A DNA stretch of 64,000 bases from Sulfitobacter sp. EhC04 (GCF_001650875.1 NZ_LXYI01000016.1:1-64000), one strand, 5' to 3'. Positions 9,078 to 19,312 are shown, numbered from the stretch's first letter. The notes: generated by a model not told the origin, from the sequence alone. Numbers and translations: made by a program.

Positions 9078-10019
9078 TCAGCCGCTGGTCTTGACCGCAG
9101 CGGCAATTACCGCGCCGTCATGCACCAGCAGTTCGGTCCAGCGGCTGGAGTTTCCGAAACTGTCATAGGCGCTGACAAAGAAGGTATTGCGGTCCATCCG
9201 GTCGATCTTTGACCCGCAGGGCTTGCCCTTGCGCGCGCCGCAGACATCGCGTTTCACCCCTTCATAGGCCTGGTCCGTGGCACCCACCGGCAGGTTCTCG
9301 CCCCCCGGTCCATAGTGCAACTGCTCATAAAGCGATGCAGCCCCCAGCAGGACATTGGCCGCCGTCAGCTGACGTGGGCAGCCATCCGCAAAACCGGTGA
9401 TGTAGAAGGTCCGCGCAACCGCCGAACCGGATGCGGAATCATACAGCGCATAGCCCCGCGCCGGCGCGCTCTCGATCTTCTGGCCCATCGGTTTGCCCCT
9501 GGCCTCGCAGACCCGCGCAACGACGCCATAGGGCAGGACCGTGCCATAGGCCACATCGCGCGCATCGGGGCCGTCACGGGGCGTCTCGCGGTTTGACCCG
9601 CCGCCAAGCCCGAACAGCCCGCCGCGCCGCCCCCGAGTCTCTCGTTGCTGTGGCGCGGCCCCGGGGCTGAGTGCTGCGACCTGGACATCCGCATCCTGCC
9701 CCTCTTCTGCGGGCTCAGCGCCCTGCGCCGGCTGCGCCGACGCTCCGGCGCGCCGGAACAGGCCCAGGAACCCGCCGCGCGCAGCGGGTTCCTGCGCGGC
9801 CTGCGCCTCTTCTGCCGGGATCACAGCCGCATCACCACCCGAGGCGGCACTGCTGCCAAAGAACCCTTCGCGCGCGACTTCCGCCTCGCTCGGCAGGGCC
9901 TGTGCCGCCGGATCGTCATTCGCCAACTCCACGTCGGAGATGCGATCCACCCCGGCCAATGGGTCGCCGCAGGCCCCCAGCGCCAGCAAGACGCTGACAA
10001 GAATAGCTGATCGAAACAT
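9078..10019 (-). CDS. Putative lipoprotein of unknown function
   Basis: The N-terminus MFRSAILVSVLLALGACGD has a lipobox (LGAC, Cys17), so it is probably lipidated and exported. Residues about 40-160 are low-complexity, rich in Ala, Gly, Pro and Glu, with two similar Gly-Phe-Leu-Gly-Leu-Phe type repeats (GGFLGLFRR and GGLFGLGGG). The C-terminal half (from about 160) is better ordered, with several cysteines and aromatic motifs. I do not recognise a named domain. It lies downstream of dnaE on the same strand with a 92-base gap and has its own GGGGAGA ribosome site. Confidence 0.8.
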   Translation of the reverse strand: MFRSAILVSVLLALGACGDPLAGVDRISDVELANDDPAAQALPSEAEVAREGFFGSSAASGGDAAVIPAEEAQAAQEPAARGGFLGLFRRAGASAQPAQGAEPAEEGQDADVQVAALSPGAAPQQRETRGRRGGLFGLGGGSNRETPRDGPDARDVAYGTVLPYGVVARVCEARGKPMGQKIESAPARGYALYDSASGSAVARTFYITGFADGCPRQLTAANVLLGAASLYEQLHYGPGGENLPVGATDQAYEGVKRDVCGARKGKPCGSKIDRMDRNTFFVSAYDSFGNSSRWTELLVHDGAVIAAAVKTSG

Positions 10020-10111
10020 GACACATCTCCCCGATGTGGGGTCTTTTAGCCCAGCGGCGCAGCTTCGTCCACTCAGCCGGCGGGATGGCCGGGCGGCAGG
10101 CGTGAACCGGC

Positions 10112-13100
10112 TCAGATTTCCTGTACTTCCAACACGCCGCCCAGCGACCTGATCGCGCCCTTGATCTGGGGTGTCACCGGATATTCGAACCCCAGGTCCA
10201 CCTCGACCTCACCAGGCAGGGAAGGGTCCATCAGACAGAGCTGGATCGGCCCCTTGCCCGCAGCCCGCGCGGCTGACCGCGCGCCCTCCAGCACCTGCGC
10301 CACTGCCGCCACCGCCTCTGCCGCATCGACAAAGACCCGCAGGCCGATGCTGCCGGCATCCGCCACGGCCATGTCCACCGGGGCCACGGACCGGCCCAGC
10401 AATTTCAACTGGTCGCTTTCCATCGTCGCCTCGACCGTGACCACAACTTTTGAGCCTGTCTCAAGATGATCGCGCGCCGCCTCCAGCGTGTCAGAGAAAA
10501 GCGTGACTTCGTAGCCGCCGGAGGGGTCAGACATCTGGGCAAAGGCAAAGCGGTTGCCGCGCGCCGATTTGCGTTCCTGCCGCCCGGCCACCACACCCGC
10601 CAGCCGCGCGTTCATCGCGCCCCGCTCGGTCACCTTTTCGGTCAGCTCATCCAGCGTCAGGAACGGCACGCCCCGGTCATTGCCCCACTTGCGTTTGAGC
10701 GGTGTCATGTAGTCATCCAGCGGATGCCCCGACAGGTAGAAACCAACCGCCTTGAATTCCTCTGTCAGCCGTTCGGCGGGCAGCCAGTCGTCGCAGGGCA
10801 GCATGCGCGGCTCGGGCAGGTCATCGCCCGCCTCGCCGAACAGCGACACCTGGCTCGACGCCTTTTGTTCATGGATCGCCGCCGAATAGCTGACCAGCGC
10901 ATCCAGCGCCTGGAACACCCGCCGCCGGTTTGCATCCAACTGGTCGAAGGCCCCCGACCGCGCCAGCATTTCCAGGGGCCGCTTGCCCACACGTTTCAGA
11001 TCCACCCGCCGCGCCAGATCGAAGAGGGTCGCAAAGGGCCGCTCCTGCCCCTCGACCCGCCGTCCTTCGGTGATCAGCTTCATCGCCTCCACACCGACAT
11101 TCTTGAGCGCGCCCAGCGCATAGACCAGCGCGCCGTCCACCACCTTGAAGGTCGCATCCGAGCGGTTCACGCAGGGCGGCACCCAGGGCAGTTCCAGCCG
11201 CTTGCGCACTTCTTCGAAATAGACCGCCAGCTTGTCGGTCAGGTGGATATCGCAGTTCATGACACCGGCCATGAACTCGACCGGGTGGTTCGCCTTGAGC
11301 CATGCCGTCTGGTAGCTGACCACGGCATAGGCCGCCGCGTGGGATTTGTTGAAGCCGTAGTTGGCGAATTTCTCCAACAGGTCGAAAACCTCAGTGGCCT
11401 TTTTCTTGTCCACCCCGTTGTCCATCGCACCCTTTTCGAACTTGGGGCGTTCCTTGGCCATTTCTTCGGCGATCTTCTTGCCCATGGCCCGGCGCAGCAG
11501 GTCCGCACCGCCAAGCGAATACCCGGCCATGACCTGCGCGATCTGCATCACCTGTTCCTGATAGACGATGATCCCTTGGGTTTCCTCTAGGATGTAATCA
11601 ATCGAAGGGTGGACGGATTCGCGTTCCTTCAGCCCGTTCTTGACCTCGCAATAGGTAGGGATGTTCTCCATCGGGCCGGGACGATAGAGCGCCACCAGCG
11701 CCACAATGTCCTCGATGCAGGTGGGCTTCATCCGTTTCAGCGCATCCATCATGCCGCTGGATTCCACCTGGAACACCGCCACCGTCTTGGCGCTTGCGTA
11801 GAGTTTGTAAGACGCCTCGTCATCCAGCGGGATTGTCGAGATGTCGTCAAGCACCCCCTCCGGCGGGGTGAACAGCTCCGTCCCGTCGGCAGCCAGATGC
11901 AGGTGCCTGCCCGATGCCTTGATCTGGTCCACCGCGTTCTGGATCACGGTCAGGGTCTTGAGGCCCAGAAAGTCGAACTTCACCAGCCCGGCCTGTTCCA
12001 CCCATTTCATGTTGAACTGCGTCGCGGGCATGTCCGAACGCGGGTCCTGATACAGCGGCACCAGATGATCCAGCGGCCTGTCCCCGATCACCACACCGGC
12101 GGCATGGGTGGAGGCATTGCGCAGCAGCCCCTCGACCTGCTGGCCATAGTCCAGCAGCCGCGCGACGACTTCCTCGTTCTTGGCCTCCTCGCGCAGGCGC
12201 GGCTCATCCGCCAGCGCCTTTTCGATGCTGACGGGTTTGACCCCCTCGACCGGGATCATCTTGGACAGCCGGTCCACTTGCCCATAGGGCATCTGCAACA
12301 CCCGCCCTATGTCGCGCACCGCCGCCTTGGACAAAAGCGCGCCGAAGGTGATGATCTGGCCCACCTTGTCGCGCCCGTATTTGCCCTGCACGTATTGGAT
12401 CACCTCCTCGCGCCGGTCCATGCAAAAGTCGATGTCAAAGTCGGGCATGGACACCCGTTCGGGGTTCAGGAACCGCTCGAACAGCAGGGAATAGCGCAGC
12501 GGGTCCAGATCGGTAATCAGCAGAGCATATGCCACAAGCGAGCCCGCGCCAGAGCCGCGCCCCGGCCCCACCGGAATGTCGTGATCCTTGGCCCATTTGA
12601 TGAAATCCGCCACGATCAGGAAGTAGCCGGGAAAGCCCATCCCCTCGATGATCCCAAGCTCGAATTCGAGCCGTTTTTCGTAATCCTCCACCGGCGCGGC
12701 ATGGGGGATGATCGCCAGCCGTTCACGCAGCCCCTCCTGCGCCTGACGGCGCAGCTCGGCCACCTCGTCATCGGCGAACCTGGGCAGGATCGGATCGCGC
12801 CGATAGGCCATGAAGGCGCAACGACGGGCAATCTCAACCGTGTTCTGGGTCGCCTCCGGCAGGTCAGCGAACAAGGTCACCATCTCCGCTTCGGATTTGA
12901 AATAATGCTGAGCGGTCAGTCGCCGCCGGGCTTCCTGCTGATCCACGTAGGCCCCTTCGGCAATGCAGATCAGCGCGTCATGCGCCTCGTACATCTCCGT
13001 TTTGGGAAAATAGACGTCGTTGGTGGCGACCAGCGGCAGGTCCATGGCATAGGCCATTTCGATCAACCCGCGTTCTGTCAGCCGCTCGGCTTCGGGCTGG

Positions 13101-13648
13101 CCATCCTCGCCCGGATGGCGCTGCAACTCCACGTACAACCTGTCGCCAAAAGCCGCCGCAAGCCGCGCCATCAGCGCCTCTGCCGCCGGGCGCTGGCCGT
13201 TCTGCAGATGCATCCCCACCGGGCCACCCGGCCCGCCGGTCAGGCAGATGATGTCGCCGCTCAACGCCTCCAGCTCGTCCAGCGTCACCTCGGGCCGCGC
13301 ACCGCCCTTGTCGATGTAAAGGCAGGAGTTCAGCTTCATCAGGTTTTCATAGCCCGCCTCGCTCTGCGCCAGCAGGACCACCGGGGCGGGGTCGCGCGGG
13401 CGTTCCCCCGGCTGGACCTCGACATAGGCCAGATCGACCTGGCAGCCGATGATCGGCTGCACCCCGGCCCCGGCCATCCCGACAGAAAATTCAAGCGCGG
13501 CGAACATGTTGTTGGTGTCGGTCAGCGCCAGCGCGGGCATCCCCGCATCGCGGCACATCTGCGGCAGCTTCTTCAGCCGCAGCGCGCCTTCCAGCAGCGA
13601 ATATTCGGAATGGGTGCGCAGGTGGATGAATCGGGGGGCATGTTTCAT
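10112..13648 (-). CDS. dnaE: DNA polymerase III alpha subunit
   Basis: Replicative polymerase catalytic subunit. An N-terminal PHP domain begins FIHLRTHSEYSLLEGA. The palm holds PDFDIDFCMD with catalytic aspartates, and GPGRGSGAGSLVAYAL precedes it. The helix-hairpin-helix, OB and C-terminal parts follow. The ATG at 13648 gives 1178 residues, the usual DnaE1 length. The frame is open to 13702, but family similarity starts at MKHAPRFIHLRTH. Divergent from the ArsR-type gene. Confidence 0.96.
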   Translation of the reverse strand: MKHAPRFIHLRTHSEYSLLEGALRLKKLPQMCRDAGMPALALTDTNNMFAALEFSVGMAGAGVQPIIGCQVDLAYVEVQPGERPRDPAPVVLLAQSEAGYENLMKLNSCLYIDKGGARPEVTLDELEALSGDIICLTGGPGGPVGMHLQNGQRPAAEALMARLAAAFGDRLYVELQRHPGEDGQPEAERLTERGLIEMAYAMDLPLVATNDVYFPKTEMYEAHDALICIAEGAYVDQQEARRRLTAQHYFKSEAEMVTLFADLPEATQNTVEIARRCAFMAYRRDPILPRFADDEVAELRRQAQEGLRERLAIIPHAAPVEDYEKRLEFELGIIEGMGFPGYFLIVADFIKWAKDHDIPVGPGRGSGAGSLVAYALLITDLDPLRYSLLFERFLNPERVSMPDFDIDFCMDRREEVIQYVQGKYGRDKVGQIITFGALLSKAAVRDIGRVLQMPYGQVDRLSKMIPVEGVKPVSIEKALADEPRLREEAKNEEVVARLLDYGQQVEGLLRNASTHAAGVVIGDRPLDHLVPLYQDPRSDMPATQFNMKWVEQAGLVKFDFLGLKTLTVIQNAVDQIKASGRHLHLAADGTELFTPPEGVLDDISTIPLDDEASYKLYASAKTVAVFQVESSGMMDALKRMKPTCIEDIVALVALYRPGPMENIPTYCEVKNGLKERESVHPSIDYILEETQGIIVYQEQVMQIAQVMAGYSLGGADLLRRAMGKKIAEEMAKERPKFEKGAMDNGVDKKKATEVFDLLEKFANYGFNKSHAAAYAVVSYQTAWLKANHPVEFMAGVMNCDIHLTDKLAVYFEEVRKRLELPWVPPCVNRSDATFKVVDGALVYALGALKNVGVEAMKLITEGRRVEGQERPFATLFDLARRVDLKRVGKRPLEMLARSGAFDQLDANRRRVFQALDALVSYSAAIHEQKASSQVSLFGEAGDDLPEPRMLPCDDWLPAERLTEEFKAVGFYLSGHPLDDYMTPLKRKWGNDRGVPFLTLDELTEKVTERGAMNARLAGVVAGRQERKSARGNRFAFAQMSDPSGGYEVTLFSDTLEAARDHLETGSKVVVTVEATMESDQLKLLGRSVAPVDMAVADAGSIGLRVFVDAAEAVAAVAQVLEGARSAARAAGKGPIQLCLMDPSLPGEVEVDLGFEYPVTPQIKGAIRSLGGVLEVQEI

Positions 13649-13708
13649 GCACCAACCGTATCCAGCCCACCCGCCGGGGGCAATCGGCGGTGTGTCGCGC
13701 AAACCAAG

Positions 13709-13738
13709 TTAACACTTAGCATAATCACTAAGTATCTA
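13709..13738 (+). promoter_or_regulatory. Promoter and operator of the ArsR/SRPBCC pair
   Basis: TTAACA (13709-13714) and TATCTA (13733-13738), 18 bases apart, resemble -35 and -10 boxes. Between and over them lies an inverted repeat ACTTAG (13714-13719) and CTAAGT (13728-13733) with an 8-base spacer. That is the kind of short dyad bound by ArsR-type repressors, so autoregulation by the next gene is likely. The assignment is by inspection. Confidence 0.55.
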
Positions 13739-13773
13739 TTGACGCCCGCGCTGACATCCCGATATTTGGCGGC

Positions 13774-14106
13774 ATGGCCAATGAACGACTTGATCTTGTC
13801 TTCTCGACCCTCTCGGACGCCACCCGCCGCGCGGTGGTGGAGCGGCTGGTGGGCGGCCCGGCATCCGTCACCGAACTGGCAGCGCCGCATGACATGGCAC
13901 TGCCCACCTTCATGCGGCACCTCAAGGTACTGGAAACCGCAGGACTGGTGCGATCGGTCAAGAAAGGCCGTGTGCGCACCTGCCATATCGAGGCGGCCCC
14001 GCTGATGGAGGTGCAGGGCTGGCTCGCCTGGCAGCGCCAGGTCTGGGAACAACGGCTCGACAGGCTCGACGCATTGGCCCTCTCGTTGGAAAAGGACATG
14101 GAATGA
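13774..14106 (+). CDS. ArsR-family transcriptional regulator
   Basis: A 110-residue winged helix protein. ATRRAVVERLVGGPASVTEL and PTFMRHLKVLETAGLVRS match the ArsR-type HTH and recognition helix. No CVC metal motif is present, so it belongs with the non-metal members that pair with SRPBCC proteins. Its stop overlaps the ATG of the next gene (ATGA at 14103-14106), showing coupling. Confidence 0.88.
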   Translation: MANERLDLVFSTLSDATRRAVVERLVGGPASVTELAAPHDMALPTFMRHLKVLETAGLVRSVKKGRVRTCHIEAAPLMEVQGWLAWQRQVWEQRLDRLDALALSLEKDME

Positions 14107-14579
14107 CCGAATACGATCCGAAACGCGACCTTGAACTGATCCGAAGCATCGCGGCGTCCCCGATGGCGGTCTGGCGCTGCTGGACAGAGCCGGACCTGAT
14201 CAAGCAATGGTTCTGCCCGGCCCCCTACAGGGTTACCCATGCCGAGGTCGATCCAACCCCCGGCGGCATCTTCCTGACCGTCATGCAGGACCCCGAAGGC
14301 ACGGATTTCGACGCCGAACCGGGCTGCGTGCTGGCCGCTGATCCCGGCAAGCTGTTTTCCTTCACCGACGCGCTTGGGCCGGGGTATCGCCCCCGCGGCA
14401 GCGGGTTCATGACCGCCATTGTCTCGCTGGAAGCCATCGACACCGGCACGCGCTATACCGCCCGCGTGCTGCATGCCTCCCCCGAGGACCGGCAGAAACA
14501 CATCGACATGGGCTTTCACGAAGGCTGGGGCATCGCGGCGGATCAACTCGCAGCTGTCGCGGCGGGCCTCAAGGACTGA
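14103..14579 (+). CDS. SRPBCC (AHSA1-like) domain protein
   Basis: A 158-residue protein with the Activator-of-Hsp90 homologue 1-like START fold. The opening LIRSIAASPMAVWRCWTEP, then LIKQWFCPAP, and the ending HIDMGFHEGWGIAADQLA are typical. It is commonly encoded directly after an ArsR-type regulator, as here, and may bind a small hydrophobic ligand. The ligand and role are unknown. Confidence 0.85.
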   Translation: MTEYDPKRDLELIRSIAASPMAVWRCWTEPDLIKQWFCPAPYRVTHAEVDPTPGGIFLTVMQDPEGTDFDAEPGCVLAADPGKLFSFTDALGPGYRPRGSGFMTAIVSLEAIDTGTRYTARVLHASPEDRQKHIDMGFHEGWGIAADQLAAVAAGLKD

Positions 14580-14602
14580 TCCTTTGCCGCATTCCCGGGC
14601 AT

Positions 14603-14640
14603 CCGCCGCCGCCCGCGTGGATTTTTCACGCGGCGGCGGC
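14603..14640 (+). terminator. Stem-loop after the ArsR/SRPBCC operon
   Basis: A long GC stem with one bulge pairs 14603-14619 with 14627-14640 around a GATTTTT loop. The following sequence GTGCTTTTGC has only a short T run, so this may be a weak or Rho-assisted terminator. Confidence 0.5.
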
Positions 14641-14769
14641 GTGCTTTTGCTTGCCAGAGCCCTGGAAAACTCCCTAGTCTGTTCGGAGTAAACGGGCCGC
14701 TCCCCTTCTACGTCGCATCGAGGGGGCGCGCATCTGGCCCCCACACACGTAACGCGACGGGTTTCAGGC

Positions 14770-16161
14770 ATGGACATCACGTTTCTTCTGAACGGAGAAC
14801 CTGTGTCACTAACCGACGTATCCCCCACCACCACGCTGCTTGACTGGCTGCGCGAGGCGCGCGGCCTGACCGGCACCAAGGAGGGCTGCAACGAGGGCGA
14901 TTGCGGGGCATGTACCGTGATGATCACCGACGAGGCCGGATCACGCGCGCTGAACGGCTGCATCCTGTTCCTGCCGCAGGTACAGGGCTGCCATGTCACC
15001 ACCGTGGAAGGCCTCCGCGCGCCCGACGGCAGCCTGCACCCGGTGCAGCGCGCCATGATCGACCACCATGGCAGCCAATGCGGTTTCTGCACGCCGGGCT
15101 TCGTGGTCTCCATGGTCTGCGCGCATCTCAACGGGGCCAGGGACCACGACACCCAACTGGCGGGCAACCTCTGCCGCTGCACCGGCTATGCGCCGATCAT
15201 CCGCGCGGCAGAAGCGGCCAGCGCAGCACCGGTCCCCGTGCATCTTGAAAACCTGTCCTTTCATTGTTCCGAAAATACCACCGGGGGGTCCGGGGGGCTG
15301 GCCCCCCGGGTCCTGCATCCCACCCATTCCGATGATCTGGCGCGCTGGTACGCCGCCAACCCGCAGGCCACCCTGATTGCCGGGGCCACCGACGTGGGGC
15401 TGTGGGTCACCAAACAATTCCGCGATCTGGGTCAGGTCGCCTTTCTGAACCGCTGCGCCGACCTGCGCGGCATCACTGACGCAGGCGATCACTGGCGCGT
15501 CGGGGCGATGACCAGCCTGACCGCGCTTGAGGCCCATATCGCCCCGCACCATCCCAGCCTCGGCACCATGCTGCGACGCTATGGGTCGGTGCAGGTCCGC
15601 AATGCCGCCACCATCGGCGGCAACATCGCCAATGGTTCGCCCATCGGAGACGGCCCGCCCGCGCTGATTGCCCTTGGGGCCACCCTGCACCTGCGTCGCG
15701 GCGACACGCGCCGCAGCCTGCCGCTGGAGGATTTCTTTATCGCCTATGGCAAGCAGGACCGCACACCGGGCGAATTCGTCGAAGCCATCAGCATTCCCAA
15801 ACTGCCCGACACCCTGCGCTGCTACAAACTCTCGAAACGCTTCGATCAGGACATTTCGGCCGTCTGTGGCTGTCTCAGCATCACCCGCCAGGGCCAGACC
15901 ATCACCAGCGCCCGCATCGCCTTTGGTGGCATGGCAGGCACCCCGAAACGCGCAGATGCAGCCGAGGCCGCGCTGGAGGGCGCGCCTTTCACTGCTGACA
16001 GTTTCCATTCTGCAATGGCGGCTATGGCTGAAGATTTCGAACCGCTGTCCGACATGCGCGCATCAGCGGGCTACCGGATGCAGACGGCGCAGAACATGCT
16101 GTTGCGGTATTTCCATGACCTCTCCGGCCAGACCACGGATGTCAGCAAGGTGAGCGCATGA
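14770..16161 (+). CDS. xdhA: Xanthine dehydrogenase small subunit (FeS and FAD)
   Basis: Carries two [2Fe-2S] clusters and FAD of xanthine dehydrogenase, which oxidises hypoxanthine and xanthine to urate. The first cluster motif is CNEGDCGAC (C40, C45, C48, with C63). The second is CGFC (C104, C107) with CRC (C135, C137). The FAD domain begins near [11 protein letters not shown] (about residues 203-213), and [12 protein letters not shown] is also visible. The linker at about residues 163-181 is encoded by a copy of a repeat that is otherwise intergenic (15258-15312). First gene of xdhABC plus purine transporter. Confidence 0.95.
   Translation: MDITFLLNGEPVSLTDVSPTTTLLDWLREARGLTGTKEGCNEGDCGACTVMITDEAGSRALNGCILFLPQVQGCHVTTVEGLRAPDGSLHPVQRAMIDHHGSQCGFCTPGFVVSMVCAHLNGARDHDTQLAGNLCRCTGYAPIIRAAEAASAAPVPVHLENLSFHCSENTTGGSGGLAPRVLHPTHSDDLARWYAANPQATLIAGATDVGLWVTKQFRDLGQVAFLNRCADLRGITDAGDHWRVGAMTSLTALEAHIAPHHPSLGTMLRRYGSVQVRNAATIGGNIANGSPIGDGPPALIALGATLHLRRGDTRRSLPLEDFFIAYGKQDRTPGEFVEAISIPKLPDTLRCYKLSKRFDQDISAVCGCLSITRQGQTITSARIAFGGMAGTPKRADAAEAALEGAPFTADSFHSAMAAMAEDFEPLSDMRASAGYRMQTAQNMLLRYFHDLSGQTTDVSKVSA
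15258..15312 (+). repeat. Partial mosaic repeat inside xdhA (copy a)
   Basis: Contains CTTTCATTGTTCCGAAAATA, also seen in intergenic copies at 24051 and, inverted, at 20843. It is followed by a perfect 9-bp stem CCGGGGGGC (15290-15298) and GCCCCCCGG (15301-15309). It stays in the xdhA reading frame and encodes a Gly/Ser-rich linker. Confidence 0.7.
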
Positions 16162-18548
16162 GCATCGCGCGCCCCCTGCCCCATGACGCCGCACATCTGC
16201 ATGTGACCGGCGCCGCGCGCTATGTCGATGACATCCCGGTGCCGGGCAATACCCTGCACCTGGCCTTTGGGCTGAGCCAGACCGCAGCAGGGCGCATCAC
16301 CACGATGGACCTTGACGCGGTCAGGCAGGCCCCCGGTGTGGTCGCGGTGCTGACCGCAGAGGATCTGCCCTTCGAGGCCGATTGCTCCCCCTCCAACCAT
16401 GATGAGCCTTTGCTGGCGGCTGGCACCGTGCATTACGTCGGCCAACCGCTGTTTCTGGTCGTGGCCACATCGCATCTGGCCGCACGCCGCGCGGCGCGTC
16501 TGGGCAAGGTCGACATCGCGGCAGAAAAACCGGTCCTGAGCATCGCGGAAGCCCTTGCCGCCAACACCCGTTTCGAAGACGGGCCGCGGATTTATCGAAA
16601 GGGCGAACCGGAAGCGGTCCTGCCCAGTGCGGCACACCGTCTGTCGGGCAGCATCGACATCGGCGGGCAGGAGCATTTCTATCTGGAGGGGCAAGCCGCC
16701 CTTGCCCTGCCGCAGGACGACGGCGACATGCTGATCCACAGTTCGACCCAGCACCCGACCGAGATCCAGCACAAGGTGGCCCATGCCATCGGCAAGCCGA
16801 TGCATGCCGTGCGCGTGGAAACCCGGCGCATGGGCGGCGGGTTCGGCGGCAAGGAAAGCCAGGGCAACGCACTGGCCATCGCCTGTGCGCTGGCAGCACG
16901 GCAGACTGGGCGGCCCTGCAAGATGCGCTATGACCGCGATGACGACATGATCGTGACCGGCAAGCGGCATGATTTCCGCATTGACTATGACGTGGGCTTT
17001 GACGACGCGGGCCGCATCGTGGCGCTGGACTTCACCCAATACGCGCGCTGCGGCTGGGCCATGGACCTGAGCCTGCCGGTGGCGGACCGCGCGATGCTGC
17101 ATGCCGACAACGCCTATCACCTGGACCACATCCGCATCACCTCGCACCGGTTACGGACCAACACGCAGTCGGCCACGGCCTTTCGCGGCTTTGGCGGGCC
17201 GCAGGGGATGGTCGGGATCGAAAAGGTGATGGACCACATCGCACATGCGCGCGGGCTGGACCCGCTGGCGGTGCGGCGGGTCAATTACTATGCCGATCAC
17301 GTTGCACCGCCCCCCGAGGTCGAGACAGGCAGCGCAGCCGTCACCGCCTCACCGGCAGAGGACAACACATCGCGCGGGGCGCAACCTGTGCCTGCCGCAA
17401 CGCTCCCGGCCCCGCCCGAGGGTGTGCAGACGACCCCCTATCACCAGCCTGTCACCGACTGCGTCATCAACGCGCTGACCGACCGGCTGGCGGCAAGCTG
17501 TGATTATGACGCCCGGCGCGCCGCGATTGCCGCGTGGAACGCAGATCAGCCGATCCTGAAACGCGGCATCGCGCTGACGCCGGTGAAATTCGGCATTTCC
17601 TTCACGCTCACACACCTCAATCAGGCGGGGGCGCTGGTGCATGTCTATCAGGACGGCTCGATCCACCTGAACCATGGCGGCACCGAGATGGGTCAGGGCC
17701 TGTTCCAGAAGGTCGCGCAGGTGGCCGCCAGCCGCTTTGGCGTGCCGCTGGAGGCGGTCAAGATCACCGCGACGGACACCGGCAAGGTGCCGAACACCTC
17801 GGCCACGGCGGCCTCCTCCGGGTCGGACCTGAACGGCATGGCGGTGCAGAACGCCTGCGACGAGATCCGCGAGCGGATCAGGGCGCATCTGGCGGAACGC
17901 TACCAGATCACCGAGATCAGCTTTGCCGGGGGCAAGGTGCGCGCGGGCGGGGAGCAGATCAGCTTTGCCGAGGCTGCCGCCTCTGCCTATCAGGCGCGGG
18001 TCAGCCTGTCGGCCACCGGGTTCTACAAGACACCCGATATCGAATGGGACCGGATCAGGGGCCGGGGGCGGCCGTTCTATTATTTCGCCTATGGCGCGGC
18101 CTGCACCGAGGTGGTGATCGACAGGCTGACGGGTGAAAACCGGATTCTGCGCACCGACATCCTGCATGACGCGGGTGCCTCGCTGAACCCCGCCATCGAC
18201 ATCGGACAGATCGAGGGCGGTTACGTGCAGGGCGCGGGCTGGCTGACGACGGAGGAACTGGTCTGGGACGATCACGGCGCGCTGAAGACGCATGCGCCAT
18301 CGACCTACAAGATACCCGCCTGCGGCGACCGTCCGGAGGTGTTCAACGTGGCCCTTTGGGATCAGCCCAATCCGGCGCGGACGGTCTACCGGTCCAAGGC
18401 GGTGGGCGAGCCGCCGCTGATGCTGGGCATATCCGCGCTGATGGCCCTGTCGGACGCGGTGGGGGCCTGCGGCCCGGCCTATGGCGATTTGCAGGCCCCG
18501 GCGACGGCGGAACAGGTGCTGGCAGCAGTGGAAAGGACGCGGGCATGA
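16158..18548 (+). CDS. xdhB: Xanthine dehydrogenase large subunit (molybdopterin)
   Basis: Binds the molybdenum cofactor and oxidises the purine. Visible motifs are [10 protein letters not shown] (about 226-235), [10 protein letters not shown] (342-351) and, near the C-terminus, [11 protein letters not shown] with the presumed active-site Glu. Its ATG overlaps the xdhA stop. An insertion of about 47 residues rich in Pro, Ala and Thr (about 381-427, bases 17298-17439) separates the two halves of the subunit. I do not recall it from ordinary XdhB, and it looks like a flexible linker. The total is 796 residues. Confidence 0.95.
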   Translation: MSIARPLPHDAAHLHVTGAARYVDDIPVPGNTLHLAFGLSQTAAGRITTMDLDAVRQAPGVVAVLTAEDLPFEADCSPSNHDEPLLAAGTVHYVGQPLFLVVATSHLAARRAARLGKVDIAAEKPVLSIAEALAANTRFEDGPRIYRKGEPEAVLPSAAHRLSGSIDIGGQEHFYLEGQAALALPQDDGDMLIHSSTQHPTEIQHKVAHAIGKPMHAVRVETRRMGGGFGGKESQGNALAIACALAARQTGRPCKMRYDRDDDMIVTGKRHDFRIDYDVGFDDAGRIVALDFTQYARCGWAMDLSLPVADRAMLHADNAYHLDHIRITSHRLRTNTQSATAFRGFGGPQGMVGIEKVMDHIAHARGLDPLAVRRVNYYADHVAPPPEVETGSAAVTASPAEDNTSRGAQPVPAATLPAPPEGVQTTPYHQPVTDCVINALTDRLAASCDYDARRAAIAAWNADQPILKRGIALTPVKFGISFTLTHLNQAGALVHVYQDGSIHLNHGGTEMGQGLFQKVAQVAASRFGVPLEAVKITATDTGKVPNTSATAASSGSDLNGMAVQNACDEIRERIRAHLAERYQITEISFAGGKVRAGGEQISFAEAAASAYQARVSLSATGFYKTPDIEWDRIRGRGRPFYYFAYGAACTEVVIDRLTGENRILRTDILHDAGASLNPAIDIGQIEGGYVQGAGWLTTEELVWDDHGALKTHAPSTYKIPACGDRPEVFNVALWDQPNPARTVYRSKAVGEPPLMLGISALMALSDAVGACGPAYGDLQAPATAEQVLAAVERTRA

Positions 18549-19312
18549 GCGGCGCGATCTATATCGAGATCACCGCCACGCGCGGTTCCGCCCCCCGCGA
18601 CGCGGGCACCGCAATGAAAGTGACTGCCGAGGCTACGACGGGCACCATCGGCGGCGGCGCGCTGGAACATCAGGCCATCCGCATTGCCCGCCAGATGTTG
18701 ACGAACGACGCGCCGGAGCTGACCCGCAGCTTCCCCCTTGGCCCCGGTCTGGGCCAATGCTGTGGTGGATCGGTGAAACTGCTCTTTACCCGTGACAAGC
18801 GCAGCACCGACATGGAACATTTCCACGTCCACCCGCTGAAAACACAGCCTGCGCACCCGGCTTTCCTCTGGCTCTGGGGCGCGGGCCATGTCGGGCGCGC
18901 GGTGATGCGCGCGGCCCACCCGCAGGCGTTCAAGATCACCTGGGTGGACGACGCCGCCGACCGGTTCCCATCCGGCCCCCTGGGCGCGGACGCCCGCGTG
19001 ATCGCCGCCGACATGCCGCGCCTTGCCATGCGCGCGCCGGTTAACGCGCACCACCTGATCTTTACCTATTCCCATGACATCGACCTTGCACTGTGTGCCG
19101 CCCTGCTGGAACGCGGCTTTGCCTCCTGCGGGCTGATCGGATCAGAGACCAAATGGACGCGGTTCGACAAGAGACTGCGCGCACTGGGGCTTGATCCCGC
19201 GCCGATCACCTGTCCCATTGGGGACAAATCGCTTGGCAAGGCCCCGGATGCCATTGCCAGGGGCTGTGTAAACCGGCTTCTTGCCCTGATGCCCGAAGGG
19301 GAAACCGCATGA
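18545..19312 (+). CDS. xdhC: Xanthine dehydrogenase accessory protein XdhC
   Basis: Chaperone that binds molybdenum cofactor and inserts its sulfurated form into XdhB. The N-terminal XdhC/CoxI region has RGSAPRDAGTAM and GTIGGGALEHQA. A Rossmann-like C-terminal half begins LWGAGHVGRAVMRAA. The ATG at 18545 overlaps the xdhB stop (ATGA), giving 255 residues, and the stop overlaps the start of the transporter ATPase gene, so the purine operon continues without a break. Confidence 0.93.
   Translation: MSGAIYIEITATRGSAPRDAGTAMKVTAEATTGTIGGGALEHQAIRIARQMLTNDAPELTRSFPLGPGLGQCCGGSVKLLFTRDKRSTDMEHFHVHPLKTQPAHPAFLWLWGAGHVGRAVMRAAHPQAFKITWVDDAADRFPSGPLGADARVIAADMPRLAMRAPVNAHHLIFTYSHDIDLALCAALLERGFASCGLIGSETKWTRFDKRLRALGLDPAPITCPIGDKSLGKAPDAIARGCVNRLLALMPEGETA

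Noticed and set aside
11609-14005. A 798-codon open frame antisense to dnaE
   Set aside because: High-GC codon bias leaves the opposite strand open; it has no recognisable protein features, while dnaE is certain.
13728-15182. A 484-codon minus-strand frame across the ArsR, SRPBCC and xdhA genes
   Set aside because: It overlaps three supported genes in the opposite direction and has no domain-like content.
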